Source: Bradyrhizobium sp. RP6
Lineage (GTDB): Bacteria > Pseudomonadota > Alphaproteobacteria > Rhizobiales > Xanthobacteraceae
Length of the DNA stretch: 64,000 nt
Direction of reading: 5' to 3'
Assembly: GCF_003837805.1 (NCBI RefSeq)
Contig: NZ_RQIT01000002.1
Coordinates: 558,001-622,000, forward strand
Shown here: one piece after another, positions 26,607 to 34,989 of the stretch
Numbering within the stretch: the first letter of the stretch is position 1
Layout of the letters: each line of letters begins with the position of its first letter
The notes under the pieces: generated by a model
Told to the model about the DNA's origin: nothing
What the model saw: the letters and a program-made list of their open reading frames with translations, nothing else
Database searches by the model: none
Position numbers and translations under genes: made by a program

Positions 26607-27827
26607 ATGACTTCTTCCAACTATCGCTGGGTGATCGTCGCCGCCGGCGGCTTGCTCGGCTGCGTCGCGATCGGCGGCATGTTTTCGCTGCCGGTGTTCC
26701 TGCAGCCGATCGCAAAGGACACCGGCTGGTCGGTGACGGGCACCTCCAGCGCGATGACGATCGGCTTTCTGGCGATGGCTTTCACTAGCATGGCCTGGGG
26801 CACGGCGTCGGACAGGTTCGGGCCGCTGCCGGTGGTGCTGACGGGGTCGACCGTGCTTGCGCTCAGCCTGTTCGCGGCGAGCCACGCGACCTCGCTCCTC
26901 GTGTTCCAGGTCGTATTCGGCCTTCTCGTCGGCGCCGCCTGTGCGGCGATCTTCGCGCCGATGATGGCGACCGTCACCGGCTGGTTCGACACGAATCGCA
27001 GCCTCGCGGTGTCGCTGGTCTCCGCCGGCATGGGAATGGCGCCGATGACGATGTCGCCGCTGGCGGCCTGGCTCGTCTCCGGCCACGACTGGCGGACCTC
27101 GATGCAGATCGTCGCGCTCGTGGTCGGCGCCATCATGATCCCGGTCTCGTTCCTGGTGCGCCGTCCGCCCGCGCTGGTGCAGGCAGCGGCCGCACCGGCG
27201 GGCGAGGGCGCTGCGCAAGGCGAGATGTCGATGGGCGAAGCGCTGCGCTCGCCGCAATTCCTCATTCTGCTTGCCACCAACTTCTTCTGCTGCGCGACCC
27301 ATTCCGGCCCGATCATCCACACCGTCAGCTACGCCGTGAGCTGCGGCATACCGCTGGTCGCGGCGGTGACGATCTACAGCATCGAGGGGTTTGCCGGCCT
27401 CGGGGGACGCATCGCCTTCGGGCTGATGGGCGACCGCTTCGGTGCCAAGCGCGTGCTGGTCTCGGGCCTCCTGCTGCAGGCGTTCGGCGCGCTCGCCTAT
27501 GTCTTCGCGCATCAGCTCACGACGTTCTATGCGGTCGGCGCCATCTTCGGCTTCATCTATGCCGGCACCATGCCGCTCTACGCCGTCCTCATCCGCGAGA
27601 ACTTCCCGCTCAAGATGATGGGCACGGTGATCGGCGGCACGGCGATGGCCGGCAGCCTCGGCATGGCGACCGGTCCGCTCGCCGGCGGCCTGATCTATGA
27701 CGCCTTCTCGAGCTATGCCTGGCTCTATATCGCCTCCTGGGCGATGGGCCTGGGTGCCTTCCTGATGGCGATGACGTTCCGCCCCTTTGCTAAGCCGCAA
27801 GGGGAGGTGGCGCCGGCGGCGGCGTGA
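26607..27827 (+). CDS. MFS transporter (OFA/monocarboxylate-like)
   Basis: A 406-residue major facilitator with 12 predicted helices. The N-terminal SLPVFLQPIAKDTGWSVTGTS (about residues 26-46) and the loop WGTASDRFGPLPVVLTGS (motif A region, about 64-81) are typical of the oxalate/formate antiporter-like group, which transports monocarboxylates or dicarboxylates. A second motif-A-like loop, GRIAFGLMGDRFGAKRV, lies near residue 270. The substrate is unknown. It converges with the NTF2-fold gene and has no linked regulator. Confidence 0.82.
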   Translation: MTSSNYRWVIVAAGGLLGCVAIGGMFSLPVFLQPIAKDTGWSVTGTSSAMTIGFLAMAFTSMAWGTASDRFGPLPVVLTGSTVLALSLFAASHATSLLVFQVVFGLLVGAACAAIFAPMMATVTGWFDTNRSLAVSLVSAGMGMAPMTMSPLAAWLVSGHDWRTSMQIVALVVGAIMIPVSFLVRRPPALVQAAAAPAGEGAAQGEMSMGEALRSPQFLILLATNFFCCATHSGPIIHTVSYAVSCGIPLVAAVTIYSIEGFAGLGGRIAFGLMGDRFGAKRVLVSGLLLQAFGALAYVFAHQLTTFYAVGAIFGFIYAGTMPLYAVLIRENFPLKMMGTVIGGTAMAGSLGMATGPLAGGLIYDAFSSYAWLYIASWAMGLGAFLMAMTFRPFAKPQGEVAPAAA

Positions 27828-27848
27828 GCTCCTGCTCGAGGCGCGGCG

Positions 27849-28235
27849 TCAGAGCTGCGCCTCGATCGCGGTCTTGTCGATCGCCGACCAGACCTGCCGG
27901 ATCTTTCTGTCCTGAAGCTCGTAGAACACGTTCTCGCAAAAGGACACGCGCCTTCCATTGACCGCAAGACCCAGGAATGTCCCGGCCGGGGTGCAATCAA
28001 ACTTCAGCCGGGCCGCGATGCGGGGAGGATCGGAGATCTGCATCTCGATGTCGAACCGCAGATCCGGGATTTCCCGAACGTCCCGTTCCAGCATCGCGCG
28101 ATAACCGGCCAGCCCAAGCGGCCGGGCGTTGTGGATGACTTCCTCATGCACGAACTGTCCGAGGGCCGGCCAGTCCCGCCGATTCAGGCAGGCGATGTAG
28201 TCGCGGTAGATGGCGGCAAGGTCGTCTCTCGTCAT
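27849..28235 (-). CDS. SnoaL/ester-cyclase-like NTF2-fold protein
   Basis: A 128-residue NTF2-like protein: YRDYIACLNRRDWPALGQFVHEEVIHN (about residues 9-35), LGLAGYRAMLERDVREIPDLRFDIE and FCENVFYELQDRKIRQVWSAIDK. This order is typical of 'ester cyclase' or SnoaL proteins. The ATG at 28235 follows AGGAGC; the longer upstream frame is not supported. It lies 55 bp downstream of the MarR-GNAT gene on the same strand and may be co-transcribed. The function is unknown. Confidence 0.75.
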   Translation of the reverse strand: MTRDDLAAIYRDYIACLNRRDWPALGQFVHEEVIHNARPLGLAGYRAMLERDVREIPDLRFDIEMQISDPPRIAARLKFDCTPAGTFLGLAVNGRRVSFCENVFYELQDRKIRQVWSAIDKTAIEAQL

Positions 28236-28290
28236 ATCGAAGCTCCTGGGGCTTCGATCATAACGCGCTGACATCGCGAACCGGTCCGGC

Positions 28291-29163
28291 TCAGAGGCGC
28301 TTCTCGAAGAAGAGGTCCGGATAGGGATCATCGTTGAAGCGGGGGATCTCGCGCCAGCCCGTGCTGCGATAGAGCTGACCGGCTTCGGGCAGCGCGCTGT
28401 TGGTGTCGAGCCGCAGCAGCGTGATGCCGAGTTCCCGCGCCGCGCTCTCGGCCGCATGCATCAGGCGCCGCCCGAGCCGCAATCCGCGCGCGGCAGGCGC
28501 CACCCACAGCCGCTTGATCTCGGCATAACCGTGATCGCTTCCCTTCAAGCCGACGCAGCCGATCGGCAGCCTGTCCGACATCGCGACGATGAAGGTGCCG
28601 CGCGGGCGGCGCATGTCCTTGGCATCGGGATCGCGCGACAGCGAGACGTCGAAGCCTTGGCTGAAGCGACGGCCGAGCTCGGCATAGTATTCGCCGAGGC
28701 AGTAGCGCGCTTCCTCGCATCGCGGATCGATCTCGTCCAGCGTGACGCGCTCGCGCGTCAGTGCAGAGGCGATCAGGTCCATCGCCGCCAGAAGCGCCTC
28801 GCGCTGCGAATGTTGCGCGAGGAAGCCTTCAGCCTGCGCGTTCGACAGCGCCTCATAGGCCGCGAATTCGCGACGGCCCGCCCGCGTGAGCTTTGCCATG
28901 CGCCGGCGGGCATCGTCTTCACGCGCGGTGGTCTCGATCAGGCCTTCGTCTTCGAGGCTGCGGAGCAGCCGGCTCATCAACCCCGAATCGAGACCGAGAT
29001 AGTCGCGGATTTCCGCCACGTCCGAGCGCCCGTGCCCGATCGCATTGAGCACCCGCGCCGCCCCAAGCGGCCGGCTGCGCCCGAGGAACGAATTGTCGAG
29101 CGCACCGACAGCAGAAGTGACGGCCCGGTTGAAGCGGCGGACGCGGGAGACGGGGTCGAGCAT
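28291..29163 (-). CDS. MarR regulator / GNAT acetyltransferase fusion
   Basis: A 290-residue two-domain protein. Residues 1 to about 145 are a MarR-type winged helix (ARVLNAIGHGRSDVAEIRDYLGLDSGLMSRLLRSLEDEGLIET). Residues about 150-290 are a GNAT N-acetyltransferase with the acetyl-CoA loop RGLRLGRRLM (about 229-238) and conserved LRLDTNSALPEAGQLYRSTGW. Such fusions are a known family; their targets are mostly unstudied. A perfect 24-bp palindrome abuts the start codon, so tight autorepression is likely. Confidence 0.88.
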   Translation of the reverse strand: MLDPVSRVRRFNRAVTSAVGALDNSFLGRSRPLGAARVLNAIGHGRSDVAEIRDYLGLDSGLMSRLLRSLEDEGLIETTAREDDARRRMAKLTRAGRREFAAYEALSNAQAEGFLAQHSQREALLAAMDLIASALTRERVTLDEIDPRCEEARYCLGEYYAELGRRFSQGFDVSLSRDPDAKDMRRPRGTFIVAMSDRLPIGCVGLKGSDHGYAEIKRLWVAPAARGLRLGRRLMHAAESAARELGITLLRLDTNSALPEAGQLYRSTGWREIPRFNDDPYPDLFFEKRL

Positions 29164-29187
29164 GATATCTGACTTTAGTCAGATATC
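29164..29187. promoter_or_regulatory. Perfect 24-bp palindrome at the MarR-GNAT start
   Basis: GATATCTGAC-TTTA-GTCAGATATC, with 10-bp perfect arms, immediately adjoins the MarR-GNAT start codon at 29163. It would cover the ribosome-binding region and the transcription start area. The dyad symmetry and A+T richness fit a MarR dimer operator. Confidence 0.78.
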
Positions 29188-29317
29188 CGGGGCTGTCAAT
29201 CGGCCGAGAGTTGGTCGGCCGGCGCGCTCCTCATTGTGAGTTGTTACCTGGCTGCGGGCGACTACCATGCGCAGGCTCTACTGGAACTCAAGAGCCGGCA
29301 CGGCAAGCGGAGACGAC

Positions 29318-30982
29318 ATGAGCGGGCAGGAGCGCAAGGTGAAGGGTTCGGATCTATTCGTCGCCGCCCTGGAGAATGAAGGTGTCGATCGCATCTTCGG
29401 CATACCCGGCGAGGAGAATCTCGATCTGGTCGAATCGCTGCGCGCCTCCAGGATCGAGCTGGTCCTGACCCGCCACGAGCAGGCCGCCGCCTTCATGGCG
29501 GCCACGCATGGGCGGCTGACCGGCAAGCCCGGCGTTTGTCTGTCGACGCTGGGCCCTGGTGCTCTCAACCTGTCGACCGGCGCCGCCTACGCGCATCTCG
29601 GTGCGATGCCGATGATCCTGATCACCGGCCAGAAGCCGATCATGAGCAGCCGGCAGGCGCGCTTCCAGATCGTGGACGTGGTCGCGACCATGAAGCCGCT
29701 GACGAAGCTGTCGCGGCAGATCGTCAGTGCCTCCAGCATTCCCACCGTGGTGCGCGATGCGTTCCGCGCCGCGATGGAGGAGCGCCCTGGGCCGGTGCAT
29801 CTCGAACTGCCCGAGGACATCGCGGGTGACGAAGTATCGCCGGTTCCCGTGATCCCGGTTCATCCGATCGAAATTCCGGTTGCCCATCGCGTCGCGCTCG
29901 ATCGGGCCGCCGATCTGATTTTGGCCGCAAGGCGTCCGCTGGTGATGATGGGCGCGGCGACCAGCCGGCCGGGCTCGACGCACGGCATCGCGAGTTTCGT
30001 GCGTCGCACCGGCATTCCGTTCTTCACGACGCAGATGGGCAAGGGGACCGTGCCCGGCGGCACCAACCTCTACATGGGTACTGCGGCGCTGTCCGAGCGG
30101 GATTACGTCCACGATGCGATCGACGCCGCCGACTTGATCGTCGCCATCGGGCACGATCCCGTCGAGAAGCCGCCTTTCATCATGGGGCCTTCGGACCCGA
30201 AGGTCATTCACGTCAGCTACACGCCGGCGAGCGTCGAGCAGGTCTATTTCCCCGATGCCGAGGTCGTCGGGGACGTTGGCCCGAGCCTGGAGCTGCTGGC
30301 GGATCGGCTCGAAGGCAAGCTGCCGCAGGCCGCGGCGCTGCTCCCGTTGCGCGAAGAGATCCTGGGGCATATTGCCGATCGTGCCACCGAGGCGCGCTGG
30401 CCGCCGACGCCGCAGCGCATCGTGCACGACATCCGCCAGGTGATTCCTGAGAACGGCATCGTCGCGCTCGACAACGGCATGTACAAGATCTGGTTCGCGC
30501 GCAACTACCGCACTCGCGTCGCCAACACGCTGCTGCTCGACAATGCGCTGGCGACCATGGGCGCCGGCCTGCCGTCGGCGATGATGGCCGCGATGCTCTA
30601 TCCCGACCGCCGCGTGCTCGCCGTTGCCGGCGACGGCGGCTTCATGATGAACAGCCAGGAGATGGAGACGGCGGTCCGCCTCAAGCTCAATCTGGTCGTG
30701 CTCGTGCTGGAGGACAACGCTTACGGCATGATCCGCTGGAAGCAGGCCGTCGATCACTTCGCCGACTACGGCATGACCTTTGGCAATCCCGACTTCGTCC
30801 TCTACGCGAAGGCTTACGGGGCGAAAGGGCATCGGATCGAGAGCATCGACCGCTTCGTCCCGACTCTGGAGGCGGCATTCGAGGAGGGCGGCGTGCATCT
30901 GGTCTCGATCCCGATCGACTATTCGGAGAACGTGCGGGTGCTCGTCGACGAGTTGCGCGCGCATGAGAAATCGAAGGCGTGA
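29318..30982 (+). CDS. Acetolactate synthase large subunit-like ThDP enzyme
   Basis: A 554-residue thiamine-diphosphate-dependent enzyme of the IlvB/AlsS/benzoylformate-decarboxylase superfamily. The N-terminal pyrimidine domain has GIPGEENLDLVESL and the catalytic glutamate in TRHEQAAAFMA (about residue 56). The C-terminal domain has the ThDP motif GDGGFMMNSQEMETAVRLKLN...EDNAYGM (about 449-480). No small subunit is encoded nearby, which suggests a catabolic or stand-alone enzyme rather than the biosynthetic AHAS. The ATG at 29318 is preferred to 29267, whose 17 extra residues do not resemble the family. Confidence 0.88.
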   Translation: MSGQERKVKGSDLFVAALENEGVDRIFGIPGEENLDLVESLRASRIELVLTRHEQAAAFMAATHGRLTGKPGVCLSTLGPGALNLSTGAAYAHLGAMPMILITGQKPIMSSRQARFQIVDVVATMKPLTKLSRQIVSASSIPTVVRDAFRAAMEERPGPVHLELPEDIAGDEVSPVPVIPVHPIEIPVAHRVALDRAADLILAARRPLVMMGAATSRPGSTHGIASFVRRTGIPFFTTQMGKGTVPGGTNLYMGTAALSERDYVHDAIDAADLIVAIGHDPVEKPPFIMGPSDPKVIHVSYTPASVEQVYFPDAEVVGDVGPSLELLADRLEGKLPQAAALLPLREEILGHIADRATEARWPPTPQRIVHDIRQVIPENGIVALDNGMYKIWFARNYRTRVANTLLLDNALATMGAGLPSAMMAAMLYPDRRVLAVAGDGGFMMNSQEMETAVRLKLNLVVLVLEDNAYGMIRWKQAVDHFADYGMTFGNPDFVLYAKAYGAKGHRIESIDRFVPTLEAAFEEGGVHLVSIPIDYSENVRVLVDELRAHEKSKA

Positions 30983-30995
30983 GGACCGCGGACTC

Positions 30996-31070
30996 GTGCC
31001 CCGGACGCAGCGCAGCGCCTCTTCGGCTCTGCGCAGCAACGCGAGAGCGTTGCGGCGCGTCCGGGACAGG
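30996..31070. repeat. Dispersed palindromic repeat (CCCGGACGC...GCGTCCGGG)
   Basis: An imperfect inverted repeat with CCGGACGC and GCGTCCGG ends (about 31000-31008 and 31057-31065) around GCGCAGCGCCTC-type sequence. It has the look of a dispersed intergenic palindrome family of Bradyrhizobium. It lies between the ThDP enzyme and Lin0512 genes and could also terminate transcription. Confidence 0.55.
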
Positions 31071-31154
31071 AGAGGATGACCGAACTTGTATCGCGGTCTC
31101 ACATCGCCGACACTCATAATCATTCAATCACTCAAACAACCACAGGACTATGAA

Positions 31155-31502
31155 ATGACTCGCGTTCGTTGTGTCACCGAGATGGGCATGGGCGTCGACG
31201 TTCACGGCAGGGACGCCACCAAGGCGGCCAAGCGTGCCGTGTCGGATGCCATCAGGCATTCGAGCCTCGGCTTCTTCCGGATGATCGGCAAGACCGCAAA
31301 CGACATGTTCGTCGATGTCACGATCGGCGTGCCCAATCCGGAAAGCGTGGACAAGGAAGCCGTCGCCAGGGAGCTGCCTTACGGCACGGTGACAGTGACT
31401 GCCGTCAAGGGCGGGCTGGAGATTCCCTCGGCCACGGAAGTGGCCAACGATCCCATCCTGATTGCCAATGCTGCCGTCATCGTCAGCTTCGACAAGGACT
31501 AG
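31155..31502 (+). CDS. Lin0512 family protein
   Basis: A 115-residue protein matching the Lin0512 family: RVRCVTEMGMGVDVHGRDATKAAKRAVSDAIRHSSLGF (about residues 3-40) and ANDMFVDVTIGVPNPESVD. The family is conserved in bacteria and archaea but has no known function. The start at 31155 fits the family length. It lies 4 bp upstream of the acetyltransferase gene, so the two are probably co-expressed. Confidence 0.85.
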   Translation: MTRVRCVTEMGMGVDVHGRDATKAAKRAVSDAIRHSSLGFFRMIGKTANDMFVDVTIGVPNPESVDKEAVARELPYGTVTVTAVKGGLEIPSATEVANDPILIANAAVIVSFDKD

Positions 31503-31506
31503 GCCG

Positions 31507-32199
31507 ATGTCCGCGAGCGATGAGGCGCTGCTGGATCGTCCGATCTGGAGCGCGTTGACGACGAGCCAGAAGCATTTGGCCGAGGGCGGGCCGCGGGCTC
31601 TGCGCTATCCCGTAGACATGACGCCGTTTGCCGATATGGCGGACATGTCGGCGGCAAGTTTTGCGGCACTCGGCGATCTCATGTCGGGCTCGCAAGTCGC
31701 GGTGTTGTTCACGCCCGAGCCGGTCGAAATTCCCGCCGGCTTCAAGGTGCTGCTCGCCGAACCCGGCGAACAGATGATCGGCTCGCCCGCCGACACTGCG
31801 CTGCGCGATGCCGAGATCATCCGCCTGAGCGCGACTGACGTTCCCGCCATGATGGCGCTGACCGAGCTGACCAAGCCCGGGCCGTTCGCGGCGCGGACGC
31901 ACGAGCTCGGCACCTTCCTCGGCATCCGCGCGCGCGGCGAGCTGGTCGCCATGGCCGGCGAGCGGATGAAGCCGGGCAATTTCACCGAGATGACGGCGGT
32001 CTGCGTACATCCCGATCATCGCGGCCGCGGTTACGCACAGGGGTTGCTCGCCGCCATCGCGCGCCAGATCGAGGCGCGCGGCGAAATCCCGTTTCTGCAC
32101 GTGTTCTCGAGCAATACGTCCGCCATTGCGCTGTACCAGCGGCAGGGCATGCGGATTCGGCGCCGGCTGCAGGTCACCGTGCTGATGAAGCAGGAATGA
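31507..32199 (+). CDS. GNAT family N-acetyltransferase
   Basis: A 230-residue protein whose C-terminal half is a GNAT acetyltransferase. The acetyl-CoA pyrophosphate loop is VCVHPDHRGRGYAQGLL (about residues 168-184), and the segment HVFSSNTSAIALYQRQGM follows. The N-terminal half (LTTSQKHLAEGGPRALRYP) is typical of the FR47/GNAT group found in alphaproteobacteria. The acceptor substrate is unknown. It sits directly after the Lin0512 gene. Confidence 0.87.
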   Translation: MSASDEALLDRPIWSALTTSQKHLAEGGPRALRYPVDMTPFADMADMSAASFAALGDLMSGSQVAVLFTPEPVEIPAGFKVLLAEPGEQMIGSPADTALRDAEIIRLSATDVPAMMALTELTKPGPFAARTHELGTFLGIRARGELVAMAGERMKPGNFTEMTAVCVHPDHRGRGYAQGLLAAIARQIEARGEIPFLHVFSSNTSAIALYQRQGMRIRRRLQVTVLMKQE

Positions 32200-32268
32200 G
32201 CTGTACTGTGGGCTTCATATCCCGGCAAATCGCGCTATATCGATCCCAACCACAATTGGGGGGAATAC

Positions 32269-33456
32269 ATGGACGCGAGGACACCTGATTTTTCCGCCGT
32301 ACGGACGGCGATGCAACGCTACGTCGACCAGGAGATCATTCCCGGCGTATCCTGGGCGGTGCTGCGCGGCCGCGAGGTGGTCGATCAGCAATGCGTCGGC
32401 TTTGCCGATCGCGAGGCCAACACTGGGCTGCGGCCCGACCATATCTTCCGCGCGTTTTCCAACACCAAGATCTTCATCACCTGCGCGATCATGCTGCTGG
32501 TGGAGGAAGGCCGCATCGGGCTCGATGACGCAGTCGAAAAATTCCTGCCGCAGCTCGGCAATCGCAAGGTGCTGAAGCAGGGCGCTTCGAGCCTTGCCGA
32601 TGTCGAGCCGGCGAAGAGCCCGATCACGATCCGCCAGCTTCTGACCCACACCTCCGGCCTCAGCTACGGCATCTTCGATCCCGGCACGGTGCTGTTCAAG
32701 GGGTACAACGATGCACGTGTGCTCAATCCTCTGACCCCGCTCTCGGACCTGATCGACAGGCTGGCTGATCTGCCGCTGTCCTATCATCCCGGCACGGCCT
32801 GGGAATATTCGGTGGCGACCGACGTGCTCGGCCGTGTCGTGGAGGTCGTCTCCGGCCAGGCGCTCGATGTCTTTCTCAAAGCGCGCATCTTCGAGCCGCT
32901 CGGCATGATCAATACCGGGTTCCACGTGCCGGAGGCGCAGCAGGGCAGACTGGTCGCGCTCTACAATGGCGCTGACGTGCTTGATCCTACGAAGCCGGGT
33001 CTCACGCGTGCCGACAATCTTCCCTTTCCGCAGGCCTATCGGCGGCCGTTCCCGAGGCTCTCGGGCGGCGGCGGTCTGGTCTCGACCTTGCCTGATATGC
33101 TCGCACTGGTGCGTGCGCTGCTACCCGGGTCTGATGCGCTACTGAAACCGGACACGCTGCGGCAGATGATGACGAACCAGTTGCCCGCCGGCCAGACCAT
33201 CCGTTTCGCAACTCTCGGGCCGATCCCCGGCAAGGGCTTCGGTCTCGGCGGCGCCGTGACCTTTGCGCCGGCGCCGTTCGACCCTCCGAATTCGACCGGC
33301 GAATTCCAGTGGGGCGGTCTTGCCGGCACCCATTGGTGGATCTGCCCCGAGGCCAATACTGCGGGTGTGCTGATGGCCCAGCGCTACATGGGCTTCTGGA
33401 ATCCGTTCTTCTTCGAGTTCAAGCGCCTGGCCTTTCAGGCAGTCGGCGCGGGCTGA
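32269..33456 (+). CDS. Serine hydrolase (class C beta-lactamase/esterase family)
   Basis: A 395-residue beta-lactamase-fold hydrolase with the S-x-x-K catalytic motif SNTK at 64-67 and the tyrosine motif YSVATDVLG at about 181-189. The C-terminal third-motif region is QWGGLAGTHWW. It has no signal peptide, so the likely activity is esterase or amidase in the cytoplasm. It ends just before a strong terminator shared with rtcB on the other strand. Confidence 0.87.
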   Translation: MDARTPDFSAVRTAMQRYVDQEIIPGVSWAVLRGREVVDQQCVGFADREANTGLRPDHIFRAFSNTKIFITCAIMLLVEEGRIGLDDAVEKFLPQLGNRKVLKQGASSLADVEPAKSPITIRQLLTHTSGLSYGIFDPGTVLFKGYNDARVLNPLTPLSDLIDRLADLPLSYHPGTAWEYSVATDVLGRVVEVVSGQALDVFLKARIFEPLGMINTGFHVPEAQQGRLVALYNGADVLDPTKPGLTRADNLPFPQAYRRPFPRLSGGGGLVSTLPDMLALVRALLPGSDALLKPDTLRQMMTNQLPAGQTIRFATLGPIPGKGFGLGGAVTFAPAPFDPPNSTGEFQWGGLAGTHWWICPEANTAGVLMAQRYMGFWNPFFFEFKRLAFQAVGAG

Positions 33457-33502
33457 CGCGAGAGGCGGCTCGTTCGTCTGTCGGGCTGCGACAAGGGCAA
33501 AG

Positions 33503-33530
33503 CGAGCGGGAGGGTTGGCCCTCCCGCTCG
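33503..33530. terminator. Strong hairpin terminator between convergent serine hydrolase and rtcB
   Basis: A perfect 12-bp stem, CGAGCGGGAGGG / CCCTCCCGCTCG, with a TTGG loop. It is followed by a T-rich stretch on the plus side and lies between two convergent stops. It can end the Ro60-RtcB transcript on the minus strand. Confidence 0.75.
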
Positions 33531-33539
33531 TCGTTGTCG

Positions 33540-34880
33540 TCAGTCCTTCCAGGGATCGAACTCGCCTTCGCCGGCCATGGCGACGGCGAACGGCCGCAAC
33601 GTGTGCAGCACCTTCACGGTGCCGGCGTGTTGCGCCAGCACGTCCGGTAGGCGGCGATAGGCCATCGGACTCTCGTCGAGGTCGGCACCGATCAAGGTGA
33701 CGCCGCGCTCGTTCAGCCAACGGTCCATCTCGTCGCGCGAGAAGCGCCGCTTCGCCTCACGTCGTCCGAATAGGCGGCCGGCGCCGTGCACGGTCGAGTA
33801 GAGCGAGCCCCTGGCTTCCGGGCTGTCGACGCCTTCGAGAATGACGGCGTCGTCGCCCATCGAGCCGCCGACGAACCCCTTCTGGCCGGGAAACGCCGGC
33901 GTCGCGCCCTTGCGCACCACCCACAAATCCTTGCCGTCGTGGGTCTCACGCCAGGCATAATTGTGGTGGTTGTGCACGCTCTCGGTCACGCTGCCGCCGA
34001 TGATCCGGCGGACGCGCTCGACCACCCACTCGCGGCCCGCATAGGCGTAGCGCCCGGCGAGCTGCATCGCCGCGATGTAGCGGCGGCCGAGCTCGCTGTC
34101 CTCGTCGACCACGGCGGGCGGGACGTTCATGCCGTCCTTGCCGCCGGCGGCCTTGAGGTAGCGCGTCGCGGAGGTATGTCCGAGGCCGCGGCTTCCGAAG
34201 TGGACGCCGATCCAGACGAAGCCTTCCTCGTCGCGCATGAGATCGACATAGTGGTTGCCCGATCCGACCGTGCCGAGCTGCTTCACCGCCTTCTGACGGT
34301 AGTCCTCCATGTCGCTTTCGCGCCAGGCGTCGCCGTCGTCGAACAGGTTGTGCTCGGCCCGTTCGGCGTTGGCACGTCCGACGCCGAACGAGATCACCTT
34401 GGCGACGTCGCGGATGATCGTGGGGGCGATCTCCGCAATGTCGTCGAAGCGGGTGTCGAGCCGAGCCGCCATGTTGCCGCAGCCGATGTCGAAGCCGACC
34501 CCGGAGATGCTGACCTGCTTCTCATAGGCGATGACCCCGCCGACCGGCTGGGCGTAACCGAGATGGCCGTCGGCGCAGATCACGCCGGAGACGACGTTGC
34601 CGATCGCCATGCAATTGCGCATCTGCGCAATCGTCGCCTCCTCGTGCGGGCCGAACACCTTCAGCGGCGCATTCTGGAAGCGGGCGTCCTGTGTCCGGAA
34701 CGCGGCGATCGAGCTCGCGGTCGCATTGGCCTCGCGGGCAAGATGCTCCTTGCGCGCGGCGTCCTTGTACAGGCACCAGGCCGGCTGGCCGCGTCCTTCG
34801 CCGACGCGCGAGTCGGGATCGATACCGGCGGCGAGGCAGAGCTCGCGGGCGCGTTCCATGTAGGGATCGGGTCGTCGCAT
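33540..34880 (-). CDS. rtcB: RNA-splicing/repair ligase RtcB
   Basis: A 446-residue RtcB ligase that joins 2',3'-cyclic-phosphate (3'-phosphate) and 5'-OH RNA ends using GTP and manganese. All signature elements are present: metal cysteine in DIGCG (Cys134), GSGNH (206-210), HFGSRG (227-232), HNHHN (303-307), RKGATPA (323-329) and the guanylylated histidine in HGAGR (His365). It is the last gene of the minus-strand Y RNA-Ro60-RtcB unit, 109 bp after the Ro60 stop. No rtcA cyclase, archease or RtcR activator is encoded in the window. Confidence 0.95.
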   Translation of the reverse strand: MRRPDPYMERARELCLAAGIDPDSRVGEGRGQPAWCLYKDAARKEHLAREANATASSIAAFRTQDARFQNAPLKVFGPHEEATIAQMRNCMAIGNVVSGVICADGHLGYAQPVGGVIAYEKQVSISGVGFDIGCGNMAARLDTRFDDIAEIAPTIIRDVAKVISFGVGRANAERAEHNLFDDGDAWRESDMEDYRQKAVKQLGTVGSGNHYVDLMRDEEGFVWIGVHFGSRGLGHTSATRYLKAAGGKDGMNVPPAVVDEDSELGRRYIAAMQLAGRYAYAGREWVVERVRRIIGGSVTESVHNHHNYAWRETHDGKDLWVVRKGATPAFPGQKGFVGGSMGDDAVILEGVDSPEARGSLYSTVHGAGRLFGRREAKRRFSRDEMDRWLNERGVTLIGADLDESPMAYRRLPDVLAQHAGTVKVLHTLRPFAVAMAGEGEFDPWKD

Positions 34881-34946
34881 GGTCCTAGGTCCTTGTCATT
34901 CCGCGCGCACCATAACGGGGGGGCGGATCGTTTCAGAGATTTCGCT

Positions 34947-34975
34947 GGCCCCGGGCGCGTCTCGCGTCCGGGGCC
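34947..34975 (-). terminator. Intercistronic hairpin between Ro60 and rtcB genes
   Basis: A G+C-rich stem GGCCCCGG / CCGGGGCC with a GCG-rich inner part, without a strong U-run. It may attenuate transcription or protect transcript ends between the Ro60 and rtcB cistrons. Its terminator function is uncertain. Confidence 0.45.
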
Positions 34976-34989
34976 GTTGTCGTCGCGCA

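Noticed and set aside
29354..31123. 589-residue minus-strand frame opposite the acetolactate-synthase-like gene
   Set aside because: It is a shadow of the ThDP enzyme gene, with no conserved motif.
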